A DNA stretch of 64,000 nt from RGIG2041 sp045652745 (GTDB taxonomy: Bacteria; Bacillota; Clostridia; UBA1381; UMGS1253). Made by a program: the position numbers and the translations under genes. Below the pieces are notes generated by a model. That model saw only the letters and a program-made list of their open reading frames with translations, searched no databases and was not told the DNA's origin. Positions 42,142-50,212 of the stretch are shown here, piece after piece. Positions within the stretch are counted from its first letter, which is position 1, and each line of letters starts with the position of its first letter. The stretch is from the NCBI GenBank assembly GCA_045652745.1, contig JAZRUW010000012.1:1-64000 (forward strand). Reading direction: 5' to 3'.

Positions 42142-42211
42142 CGTAGGGCAGGGGCTTGCTCCTGCCGTGCGTTTATGCGATATTCGCGGGCGATTCGTGA
42201 ATCGCCCCTAC
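42142..42211. repeat. Double-hairpin palindromic repeat
   Basis: Outer CGTAGGG (42142-42148) and CCCTACG (42205-42211) enclose two hairpins: GGCAGG-GGCTTGCT-CCTGCC and GGGCGATTC-GT-GAATCGCCC. From memory, elements of this type are scattered in many Clostridia genomes; the count in this genome cannot be seen here. Confidence 0.65.
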
Positions 42212-42236
42212 GCACAAATTTAAAATGGAGAAAATA

Positions 42237-42377
42237 ATGATGTACAAAACTACAAACACCACATGGTCCACGACATTTCCGCTGGACAAATCAAGAAAAA
42301 AGGATTATACTGAACGCACAAGAACACAGCTCAATTTATCGGCTTTTGATGATATGCAATACTTATTAGGCTTATAA
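42237..42377 (+). CDS. Possible small protein, 46 aa
   Basis: Begins with two ATG codons, 6 nt after GGAG, and ends 14 nt before the next gene. Reads MMYKTTNTTWSTTFPLDKSR and ends SAFDDMQYLLGL. It is polar, with no TM helix. No family recognised; it could be a real small gene co-transcribed with the next one or the end of a decayed gene. Confidence 0.4.
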   Translation: MMYKTTNTTWSTTFPLDKSRKKDYTERTRTQLNLSAFDDMQYLLGL

Positions 42378-42391
42378 AGGAGCATATAAAA

Positions 42392-42757
42392 ATGAAAAAA
42401 ATTTTTAAGGTTATATGTATCTTAGGATTAATTGTTTTCGCTTTTTGGGGAAGCAGTATGCTCAAATGCGAATATCTTACCTCGCGACACGGTCACGAGT
42501 TCAACTTTTCGGTTGTAACAAAAGAAAACACTATGATTTCTGAGCCGGAATGGGTTAAAATTCTTTCATACAATCCTAACAACGCGAAAGTTTACTACAT
42601 TGAGAAGAATTTTTCGGTCGGACATATATTTGCATTCAAAAAAGAACAAGGTCAATGGAAATATGACGGGTGGGAAAAGACGGTCTGGTCTTCTCTCGGC
42701 GGCTCTGCCGATGATGATGTGTGGCCTTATTTTTGGCATAGCTTTAAATACAGATAG
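42392..42757 (+). CDS. Small secreted or membrane-anchored hypothetical protein
   Basis: 121 aa. N-terminal hydrophobic helix (about 5-22, FKVICILGLIVFAFWGSS) that could be a signal or anchor. The rest is a compact aromatic-rich domain ending GGSADDDVWPYFWHSFKYR. Not recognised. AAAGGAG lies 10 nt before the ATG. Confidence 0.65.
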   Translation: MKKIFKVICILGLIVFAFWGSSMLKCEYLTSRHGHEFNFSVVTKENTMISEPEWVKILSYNPNNAKVYYIEKNFSVGHIFAFKKEQGQWKYDGWEKTVWSSLGGSADDDVWPYFWHSFKYR

Positions 42758-42859
42758 CCTTAAGATTTGCATGCTATAACAAGGTAGTTCTGTTTCAAAT
42801 CAAACATATTAACGAAAGCGGCAGTTTTTACTGCTCCTTTTTGTATGCACACAATGTTA

Positions 42860-42888
42860 TTGCGAAAAAGACGTTTTCATAGTATAAT
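42860..42888 (+). promoter_or_regulatory. Promoter of the nuclease gene at 42920
   Basis: TTGCGA (42860-42865), 17 bp, TATAAT (42883-42888). Confidence 0.65.
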
Positions 42889-42919
42889 GATGGCAGAAAC
42901 ATTTGGGAGGGGAACGCTT

Positions 42920-44176
42920 ATGAAAAAGAAAGTATTGGCCATAGCTTTGGGTGTGTTGCTTCTTGTTTTCTGCATCGGCTTGACTGCTTTTGCGGCGGCG
43001 CCGGAAGATGTTGTGGTCAGCTTGCAGATAGATAATCCCATTATGGAAGTCAATGGCGTACAAACCGAGATTGACCCGGGCAGGACGACCGCGCCGGTTG
43101 TCCATAACGGCAGAACGCTTGTGCCGATTCGGGCGATTGTGGAGGCGTTCGGCGGCACGGTCGGTTGGAATGGTGATACACAAACCGTAATACTGACAAT
43201 GGAAGAAGATGTTATACATCTTACCATTGACAATACCGTGGCGCAGCTTAACCATCAGGCAATGGCGCTCGATGTTGCGCCGACGGTGATTAACGAACGC
43301 ACTATGCTTCCTGTTCGCTTTGTTGCCGAAGGTTTTAATTTGGGCGTGGCGTGGGAAGAGGAAACGCGCACGGTTTCGGTCATCCGCAACGGATTTGACG
43401 AGGCGGAATATGCGCTCGTCAAAAGTCTGGTGCCAGCGTATAGCGGGCAGGCGCATGTGCAACTTAACGGCAACAAACCGTTTTTTAAGGACTATGAACT
43501 GATAGAAGGCTCTTTTGAGTTTTATGCAAAATTGGATGATCTGGGGCGCTGTGATGCTGCGATGGCCTCGGTTGGCGCGGATTTGATGCCGACGGGGGAG
43601 AGAGAAAGCATTAGTTCGGTCACACCGACAGGTTGGATCAATGCAAGTTACGATGTGATATCCGGCGGTTATCTTTATAACCGATGCCATTTAATCGGCT
43701 ATCAGTTAACCGGTGAAAATGCCAATGCACGAAACTTAATTACGGGCACGCGCTATTTAAATATAGACGGGATGTTGCCGTTTGAAAATTTGATTGATGC
43801 TTATGTGGAGCGTACGGATAACAATGTGGTGTACCGTGTTACGCCGGTGTTTTCGGGCAATAATCTTGTGGCTGACGGCGTGCTTTTGGAGGCGTACTCG
43901 GTAGAAGACAACGGTGCCGGCATTGCGTTTTGCGTGTATTGCTACAATGTGCAACCGTATATAACCATTGATTATGCTACGGGTGCAAGTGCGCTTGCAG
44001 GCGGAAGTCTGCAGCCGTCCGTCCCGCAGGAAAACAAAGCTTCGTCGGTATACAGGACGCCGTCGGGCAAGCGGTATCATCTTGATGCAGACTGCGGCGG
44101 TAAAAACAGTTATAAAACGACATTGCGGGAGGCAACTGCCGCAGGCCTGACACCGTGTGCGAAATGTGCAAAGTAA
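42920..44176 (+). CDS. Secreted stalk-domain / DNA-RNA non-specific nuclease fusion
   Basis: 418 aa. Signal peptide (about 1-24). Residues about 30-165 are two copper-amine-oxidase-N-like units (VNGVQTEIDPGR, GRTLVPIRAIVEAFGG, then ERTMLPVRFVAEGFNLGVAW). Residues about 195-355 form an EndA-like nuclease: GWINASYDVISGGYLYNRCH and LIGYQLTGENANARNLITGT, with the active His in NRCHLIG and a downstream Asn. The C-terminus has a Cys/His segment (YHLDADCGGKNS ... LTPCAKCAK) resembling a small zinc site. It would degrade extracellular DNA/RNA at the cell surface. ATG 42920 follows GGGAGGGG. Confidence 0.9.
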   Translation: MKKKVLAIALGVLLLVFCIGLTAFAAAPEDVVVSLQIDNPIMEVNGVQTEIDPGRTTAPVVHNGRTLVPIRAIVEAFGGTVGWNGDTQTVILTMEEDVIHLTIDNTVAQLNHQAMALDVAPTVINERTMLPVRFVAEGFNLGVAWEEETRTVSVIRNGFDEAEYALVKSLVPAYSGQAHVQLNGNKPFFKDYELIEGSFEFYAKLDDLGRCDAAMASVGADLMPTGERESISSVTPTGWINASYDVISGGYLYNRCHLIGYQLTGENANARNLITGTRYLNIDGMLPFENLIDAYVERTDNNVVYRVTPVFSGNNLVADGVLLEAYSVEDNGAGIAFCVYCYNVQPYITIDYATGASALAGGSLQPSVPQENKASSVYRTPSGKRYHLDADCGGKNSYKTTLREATAAGLTPCAKCAK

Positions 44177-44261
44177 AAAACCATACGGCAATTTCGTGAC
44201 TTTACATGTCTTGCCGGTATAGGATACAATATTTACAAATAAGCAATTGGGGGAAGAAATG

Positions 44262-44867
44262 ATGTACATTATACATAAAACAGCAACGCCGGTCGCGGAT
44301 ATGCATGCACCGGAATGGGAAAAGGCCGAGCTTGCGGAAGTGGCAACGCTAAACTGGCCGGAATTGTACGACTTTAATCCGGGGATGCAGGCGCGTATTT
44401 TATACAGCGATTTCGGTTTGCATGTGAAATTCACTACACAGGAAAAGCCTCTTCTGGCGAGAGCGACGGAGCAAAACGGAGAAATCTACAAGGACAGCTG
44501 TATGGAGTTTTTCTTCAGACCAAAGGCGGATGACCCCCGCTACATCAATTTTGAAATCAATCCGTTCGCTACGATGTATCTTGCAATTCGTACCGGCCGC
44601 AAAGACGCTGCATTTCCGGCAGAGGATAAAAAGTATTTTGGCATTGTCAGCGAGGTAGAGGACGGTGCGTGGAGCCTGATGTTTACCGTGCCGTTTGAAT
44701 TTATTGACCGCAATTTCGGCGGTATCGACAAAACGTTTTACGGCAATATCTATAAGTGCGGCAATGAAACCGTACATAAACACTATGTAACCTATTATCC
44801 GATGAACATCAATCCGCCAGATTTCCACCGTCCGGATTGCTTCGGGCCGTTTGTATTGGAGGCATAA
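44262..44867 (+). CDS. CBM9-like carbohydrate-binding protein
   Basis: 201 aa, no signal peptide. The sequence follows the family-9 carbohydrate-binding-like sandwich: ARILYSDFGLHVKFTTQE, KDSCMEFFFRPKADDPRYIN, FEINPFATMYLAIRTGR, and a C-terminal NINPPDFHRPDCFGPFVLE. It may bind sugar ligands inside the cell; no catalytic role is known. GGGGGA is 7 nt before ATG 44262. The stop codon sits in the 10-bp target duplication of the element that follows. Confidence 0.82.
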   Translation: MYIIHKTATPVADMHAPEWEKAELAEVATLNWPELYDFNPGMQARILYSDFGLHVKFTTQEKPLLARATEQNGEIYKDSCMEFFFRPKADDPRYINFEINPFATMYLAIRTGRKDAAFPAEDKKYFGIVSEVEDGAWSLMFTVPFEFIDRNFGGIDKTFYGNIYKCGNETVHKHYVTYYPMNINPPDFHRPDCFGPFVLEA

Positions 44868-45147
44868 GCATATGTGTCAGTATCCGAACATCGCCTTAAA
44901 TGGTAAAAATCATATTTTTCTGCGTTGTAGAGCTTGAAATACGCGAGTATTCCTTCGCTCTTCAGCCTTGAAAAATTATAATTTTTTCGCATTTAAGGTC
45001 AGTATTGATTTTTGTCAGGCATTTTTCAGGCGATGCAAGGCAAAAACGGAGCGAATACTGTCGTATTTGCGAGTATTTTAACACAGCAGCGGCGAAAAAT
45101 TCCGACAAAAACGGGTTCGGATACTAACGCATCTGCTTAAGCATATG
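44865..45147. mobile_element. MITE-like element 2 with 10-bp target duplication
   Basis: TAAGCATATG occurs at 44865-44874 and 45138-45147 and flanks a 263-bp body (44875-45137). The body ends are inverted: GTCAGTATCCGAAC near the left and GTTCGGATACTAAC near the right. Inside are hairpins, including GCGAATAC-TGTC-GTATTTGC between GCAAGGCAAAAA (45035) and TTTTAACACAGC (about 45076-45087). These motifs are shared with 7229-7535. No transposase. Insertion lies at the stop codon of the CBM9-like gene, which it does not break. Confidence 0.78.
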
Positions 45148-45206
45148 AAACGGATTTTTTTGGACCGCCCGACCGCGGACTGTTCAAAACGCGTGAGGTG
45201 AATTAG

Positions 45207-45884
45207 ATGCAAGAAAAGAGAAAAATCGCACTGCTTTGTGCGGCGGTGCTCGTGTGCTGTATTTTGATGGCACTTGTGGACGGCGTATGGCAGCCGCACT
45301 ATTTTGTCAAATCTGCAATCAAACTGGTGTTGTTTTTGTTGGTGCCCGTTTTATATGCACGCACGAATAAAACATTACGGCTCGGCGAGATGTTTCGCAT
45401 AGAGAAAAAGGGATTGGCATTTGCGCTGGCGCTCGGCGTTGCGGTTTATGCGGTGATTCTGGGCGGTTATTTTCTGTTGCGCGGGGTATTTGATTTTTCC
45501 AATATTACAAATTCGCTGACAGCAGGCATTGGTGTGCATAAAGAAAATTTTGTGTATGTCGCGTTGTATATCTCTTTTGTCAATTCACTTTTGGAGGAAT
45601 TCTTTTTCCGCGGCTTTGCGTTTCTGGGACTTAGAAAAATTGCGGGACTGCGGTTTGCATATTTGCTCAGTGCAGGTGCATTTGCTGTATACCATGTGGC
45701 GATGATGCTCGGCTGGTTTTCGCCGATGGCCTTCGTTTTGGTGATGGCGGGATTGTTTGCCGGCGGTTTGATTTTTAACGCGCTTAATGCAAAATGGGGC
45801 TCGGTGTACCCGTCGTGGCTGATGCATATGTTTGCAAATTTTGCCATCAATACGGTCGGGTTTATTCTGTTTGGAATTTTATGA
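45207..45884 (+). CDS. CPBP-family intramembrane metalloprotease
   Basis: 225 aa with about 7-8 TM helices. The Abi/CPBP signatures are present: LLEEFFFRGFAFLGLR (EExxxR, near 131), AVYHVAMM (motif 2 His) and a later SWLMHMFANF (motif 3 His/Asn). Members cleave prenylated or bacteriocin-related peptides, or give self-protection. GAGGTG precedes the ATG. The gene lies between a MITE-like element and the T-box leader and appears to be monocistronic. Confidence 0.9.
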   Translation: MQEKRKIALLCAAVLVCCILMALVDGVWQPHYFVKSAIKLVLFLLVPVLYARTNKTLRLGEMFRIEKKGLAFALALGVAVYAVILGGYFLLRGVFDFSNITNSLTAGIGVHKENFVYVALYISFVNSLLEEFFFRGFAFLGLRKIAGLRFAYLLSAGAFAVYHVAMMLGWFSPMAFVLVMAGLFAGGLIFNALNAKWGSVYPSWLMHMFANFAINTVGFILFGIL

Positions 45885-45892
45885 AAAAATGC

Positions 45893-46211
45893 TTGACAAG
45901 ACAGTCAGAGTATGCTATATTTATCTCATTATGAAAACGCTGTGATGCGGAATAGTACGCGAAAAGTTTTCGCCTGGAGAGAGATGCCGGACGGTGCGAG
46001 GCATTGGGAAGGTTTTGCAGAACTCACCGCGGAGCGGCTGCCGTGAAAAATAAAGTAGAGGCAGACGGGAACTCCCGTTACAGAGTCAAGATGTGTTAGC
46101 ATCTAAAGGGCATCCCGAAGGATGAAGAAGAGTGGTACCGCGGAAGCAAAAAACAGTTAATGTTATGCTTTCGTCTCTTTCAAAACTAAAAGAGACGAAA
46201 GCATTTTTTTG
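45893..46211 (+). ncRNA. T-box leader (probably leucine specifier CUC) with promoter and attenuator
   Basis: Promoter TTGACA (45893-45898), 17 bp, TATATT (45916-45921). The leader contains a long stem I region and the T-box core GTGGTACCGCGG (46132-46143), which pairs with the uncharged tRNA acceptor. The likely specifier codon is CTC at 46023-46025 in the context GAACTCACC, so leucine. A terminator follows: ATGCTTTCGTCTCTTT / AAAGAGACGAAAGCAT plus T-run (about 46164-46211). When leucyl-tRNA is uncharged, transcription into the next two genes should proceed. Confidence 0.9.
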
Positions 46212-46246
46212 TATCTTTCGTTTCAAAAAGGAAAGGGAGAAAAATT

Positions 46247-47635
46247 ATGAGAACAATCCATGTAACAGACATTACGCTCAAGAAATTGGCGGCAGAGCGC
46301 GCAGTTTCGCTGTTGTTTCGTGAAAAGACCGCGATTGCGGCCTGTGCAGATTCTATCGGTGCAGATGCGATAGAGCTTGCGGCGATTTCGAGCCTCAGAG
46401 AGGATACGATTATTTATAAGACTATTTCCCAAAACGTACAAAACAGCATCTTGGCGATTCCGGTCGGCTTTTCGGCGCAGGAGGTTTGCGATGCGTGGGA
46501 ATGTGTAAAGGAAGCCGCAAAGCCGAGATTGCAAATTGAGGTACCGACTTCGACGGTGCAGATGGAGTATATGTATCATGTCAAAGCCGATAAGATGGCA
46601 GAAAAAATCGGTGCGCTGACCAAACAGGCAAAGGCACTTTGCGCGGATGTGGAGTTTGTTGCGTTGGATGCAACACGTGCGGATGAAGAATTTTTGATTG
46701 CCGCATGTAAGAGCGCAGAGGAAAACGGTGCAAATCTTGTGACGGTTTGTGATGATACAGGGATGGCACTTCCGGAGGAAATCGCGGCATTGGTCGGCAA
46801 GGTAAAGGCGGCCGTATCCGTGCCGGTGTATGTATCCGTATGCGACGGTATAGGTATGGCAAACGCGGCGGCTGTGGCGGCAATTTCTGCCGGTGCAGAC
46901 GGCGTAAAGTGCGCGATGGCAGGTGCAAAAGTACTGCAGATGGGCACTTTTAGCGCGGCGATGACAGCGCGCGGCGATGCCCTCGGCGTAAACTGCGGTT
47001 TGGTGAACACAAAAATTCATGCAAGTATTGAGGACTTATTGTCTAAAATCAATCACGAGGCGTATGAAAGTGCGGACAGCGTGAGCGAAAAGAAAAAGAT
47101 TTTGCTTGACGAGGATTCCACAATTTCCGATGTGGCCCATGCTGCAAATGTGCTTGGCTACGATTTGTCCGATGAGGACAACGGCAAGGTGCATAAGGCG
47201 CTTATGCAGGTTTGTGAAAAGAAAGGCTCCGTCGGTGCTAAGGAGTTTGAGGCACTCATTGCAAGCAGTGCGATGCAGGCGCCGTCTACCTATCATTTTG
47301 AAAGTTATTCGACGAGCTGCGGCAATCTGACGAGTGCAATGTCGCAGGTAACGCTCAGATGCGGCGACGAGCTTTTGTGCGGTGTGAGCACGGGCGACGG
47401 CCCGATTGACTCGGTATTCCGCGCCATCGAGCAGAGCATCGGATATCACTATGAACTCGACGATTTCCAGATTCAGTCCGTGACGGACGGCAAAGAAGCA
47501 CTCGGCTCAGCGTTGGTAAAACTGCGTGTGGGCGGCAAACTCTATTCCGGTAACGGTAGTTCGACTGACATTGTAGCGGCGAGCATCCGTGCGTATATCA
47601 ATGCGCTCAATAAGATTGTATTTGAGGAGGCGTAA
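46247..47635 (+). CDS. 2-isopropylmalate synthase homologue with replaced active site
   Basis: 462 aa: an HMGL-like TIM barrel (about 1-280), a linker, and an intact LeuA dimer/allosteric domain (about 345-460, GPIDSVFRAIEQS and SSTDIVAASIRAYINALN). The barrel aligns with LeuA throughout, but the catalytic motifs differ: DTTLRDGEQ is DITLKKLAA near residue 8; the HxHND metal motif is VSVCDGIGM near 195; GERAGN is lost. VEFVALDATRAD and DDTGMALPEE are retained. It may not be an active synthase; it could sense leucine or have another role. Controlled by the upstream T-box. AAAGGGAG precedes the ATG. Confidence 0.85.
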   Translation: MRTIHVTDITLKKLAAERAVSLLFREKTAIAACADSIGADAIELAAISSLREDTIIYKTISQNVQNSILAIPVGFSAQEVCDAWECVKEAAKPRLQIEVPTSTVQMEYMYHVKADKMAEKIGALTKQAKALCADVEFVALDATRADEEFLIAACKSAEENGANLVTVCDDTGMALPEEIAALVGKVKAAVSVPVYVSVCDGIGMANAAAVAAISAGADGVKCAMAGAKVLQMGTFSAAMTARGDALGVNCGLVNTKIHASIEDLLSKINHEAYESADSVSEKKKILLDEDSTISDVAHAANVLGYDLSDEDNGKVHKALMQVCEKKGSVGAKEFEALIASSAMQAPSTYHFESYSTSCGNLTSAMSQVTLRCGDELLCGVSTGDGPIDSVFRAIEQSIGYHYELDDFQIQSVTDGKEALGSALVKLRVGGKLYSGNGSSTDIVAASIRAYINALNKIVFEEA

Positions 47636-47638
47636 GCG

Positions 47639-50098
47639 ATGAAACTGACCTTTTCAACGAAAAACGTGCATCGTCCTACCTTTCTGGATACCTGCCGTTA
47701 TGCATATGATTACGGCTATGCAGGTTTTGAAATTTATGACGCTGTTGCGGAACGTAAGCAGCACCACGACAGTATTTTAAGAACAGATCGCGTGGCGGAT
47801 GCAAAACGCAAGTTGTTTAATCGCGGTTTGGCAGTATCTGCGCTGCGCTACCCGTACGAAGTGGAAAGCGAACTGGCCTGTGCACAGACACTTGAAAAAT
47901 ATGTTGATATGGCGAGAAATGCGGGCATTGAACGTGTCATCGTACGTGTTTGGGAAGAACCGGACAAGGCGCTGCTTTATGAGAAGCTGATGCCGGCAAT
48001 TCAGCGTGCGGAAAAAGCGGATATACAGATTTTGTTTGAAACGGCCGGCTACCTGGCGCAGACGGAGCATGTGATTGATTTAATCAATCTATTTTCGTCG
48101 GCAGCAATCGGGGTTTCGTGGAACACGAGAGAAACCTATTTCCGTGCCGGTGAGAGTGCCGATAAGACCATTAAAACCTTAGGTGCGTATATCAAATATG
48201 TGCGACTCGGCGATATGGCGGACGGCAAAAAAGTGCTCATCGGTGAGGGAGAATTGCCGGTGACCAATGTAATTAACGCGCTTTCTTCGCTCAATTTTGA
48301 CGGCTATATTTGTGTGGCATGGAATGAAGAAATTCAGGATGCAGATATTGTTTTGACGCATTTTATAAATTATATCGCCAGCCTTTCGCGCCGCCGCAAG
48401 GAAAAAGACGGCGCGTACTATAACCGCGATAAGTCGGGTACATTTGTCTGGAAAAAGTATGATGTCATTGATGCAACATTTTCCGATGTGCTCGATACGA
48501 TGGTAGAAAAGTATCCGGACCAGTATGCCTTTAAGTATACGACCTTGGATTATACCCGTACTTATGCGCAATTCCGCCGCGATGTGGATGAATGTGCGGC
48601 GGCGCTGATTTCGCTGGGTGTAAAAGCGGGCGACCATGTTGCCGTGTGGGCAACCAATGTGCCGGCGTGGTTTATTACCTTCTGGGCAACCACGAAAATC
48701 GGTGCGGTACTCGTTACGGTAAACACGGCTTATAAAATTCACGAAATTGAATATCTTTTAAAGCAGTCGGATACCCATACGCTGGTGATGATTGAAGATT
48801 GTAAGGACATCAACTATAAAGAAATTATCGAAGAACTTTGTCCGGAATTAAAGGGATTGAAACCGGGCACACCGCTCTATTCGAAAAACCTGCCGTTTTT
48901 GCGCAATGTCGTTACGGTAGGCTTTGAGATGGACGGATGTCTTACCTGGGAGAAGATGCTTTCGCGCAGCAGCATGGTGCCGCAGGAGGAAGTGCGCAGA
49001 CGCGCATCGCTTGTAAAGCCGGACGATGTGTGCAACATGCAGTACACTTCGGGTACAACCGGTTTTCCGAAAGGTGTTATGCTGACGCACAGAAACATTG
49101 TAAACAACGGTAAAACCATCGGCGACCGCATGGATTTGTCCACGGCGGACCGCATGATGATTCAGGTGCCGATGTTCCATTGTTTCGGCATGGTTTTGTC
49201 GATGACATCTATGATGACGCACGGCGGCACGCTCTGTCCGATGCCGTACTTTTCGCCGAAATCGTCGCTGGCATGTGTAAATGATGAGCATATTACCTGC
49301 TTTAACGGCGTGCCGACGATGTTTATTGCGATGTTTAACCATGCAGATTTCGCGAAGACCGATTTTTCGTATATGCGTACGGGCATTATGGCCGGTGCAA
49401 ACTGTCCGGCGGATTTGATGCGCCGCGCGGCAGAAGAAATGAATATGCGTGAGATTATTTCCGTGTACGGGCAGACCGAGGCTTCGCCGGGCTGTACGAT
49501 GGGTGAGGTCAATGAAGACCTTGACCACCGTGTGGAAACGGTAGGCTCGGCTTTTCCGGGTGTGGAGTGTAAGATTATCGATCCGGAAACCGGAGAGGAA
49601 TTGCCGGACGGCGAGAGCGGCGAGTTTGTAGCGCGCGGCTTTAACATCATGAAGGGGTACTACAAGATGCCGGAGGCAACCGCGCAGACGATTGATGCGG
49701 ACGGCTGGCTCCATTCGGGCGACATTTGCTGCCGTACACCGGATGGCTATTACAAGGTAACGGGCCGACTCAAGGATATGATTATTCGCGGCGGCGAAAA
49801 TCTCTATCCGCGTGAAATCGAAGAATTTTATCTTACACATCCGAAGGTGCGCGATGTGCAGGTGGTTGGTGTGCCGGATGAGCGTTACGGCGAAGAATGC
49901 TGTGCGTGGATTATTTTGCACAAGGGCGAAGAAGCGGACGAAAACGAAATGCGCGAATTTGGTAATGCTTCCATTGCGCGCCATAAAGTACCGCGCTACT
50001 TTGTGTTTGTCAAGGAATTTCCGATGAACGCCGCAGGCAAAATTTTGAAATATAAAATGCGTGACGAATCCGTGGAAATACTCGGATTGAAAAAATGA
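47639..50098 (+). CDS. Fusion of a TIM-barrel protein with an acyl-CoA synthetase
   Basis: 819 aa. Residues 1-about 265 form a sugar-phosphate-isomerase/AP-endonuclease-2-like TIM barrel. It keeps a glutamate in LFETAGYL and a late AWNEE, but has VSWNTRE where DxxH and VRLGD where HxKD are expected. Residues about 280-819 form an AMP-dependent acyl-CoA synthetase: QYTSGTTGFPKGVMLTH near 467, YGQTEASPG near 610, GWLHSGD near 688, and AAGKILKYKM with the catalytic Lys near 801. It should activate a carboxylic acid to acyl-CoA. The ATG follows the LeuA-like stop by 3 nt, with GAGGAGG before it, so both proteins come from the same leucine-T-box mRNA. Confidence 0.9.
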   Translation: MKLTFSTKNVHRPTFLDTCRYAYDYGYAGFEIYDAVAERKQHHDSILRTDRVADAKRKLFNRGLAVSALRYPYEVESELACAQTLEKYVDMARNAGIERVIVRVWEEPDKALLYEKLMPAIQRAEKADIQILFETAGYLAQTEHVIDLINLFSSAAIGVSWNTRETYFRAGESADKTIKTLGAYIKYVRLGDMADGKKVLIGEGELPVTNVINALSSLNFDGYICVAWNEEIQDADIVLTHFINYIASLSRRRKEKDGAYYNRDKSGTFVWKKYDVIDATFSDVLDTMVEKYPDQYAFKYTTLDYTRTYAQFRRDVDECAAALISLGVKAGDHVAVWATNVPAWFITFWATTKIGAVLVTVNTAYKIHEIEYLLKQSDTHTLVMIEDCKDINYKEIIEELCPELKGLKPGTPLYSKNLPFLRNVVTVGFEMDGCLTWEKMLSRSSMVPQEEVRRRASLVKPDDVCNMQYTSGTTGFPKGVMLTHRNIVNNGKTIGDRMDLSTADRMMIQVPMFHCFGMVLSMTSMMTHGGTLCPMPYFSPKSSLACVNDEHITCFNGVPTMFIAMFNHADFAKTDFSYMRTGIMAGANCPADLMRRAAEEMNMREIISVYGQTEASPGCTMGEVNEDLDHRVETVGSAFPGVECKIIDPETGEELPDGESGEFVARGFNIMKGYYKMPEATAQTIDADGWLHSGDICCRTPDGYYKVTGRLKDMIIRGGENLYPREIEEFYLTHPKVRDVQVVGVPDERYGEECCAWIILHKGEEADENEMREFGNASIARHKVPRYFVFVKEFPMNAAGKILKYKMRDESVEILGLKK

Positions 50099-50101
50099 TT
50101 C

Positions 50102-50138
50102 AAAAAGACAGATTTTTCTCAAAAATCTGTCTTTTTTG
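50102..50138 (+). terminator. Terminator of the T-box operon
   Basis: AAAAAGACAGATTTTT-CTC-AAAAATCTGTCTTTTTT. Confidence 0.9.
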
Positions 50139-50212
50139 TGTTGACTTTACAAACAGCCTGTAATATAATTGTAATATATGTTTTGACAAACTGAGCCAAA
50201 GGGGAGACGAGT

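Noticed and set aside
45143..45199. 18-codon ATG frame upstream of the CPBP gene
   Set aside because: No ribosome site; it overlaps the CPBP gene's own ribosome site and begins in the element's target duplication.
47777..50122. Minus-strand open frames in the T-box operon
   Set aside because: Antisense to well-supported genes and rich in Arg, His and Cys with no motifs.
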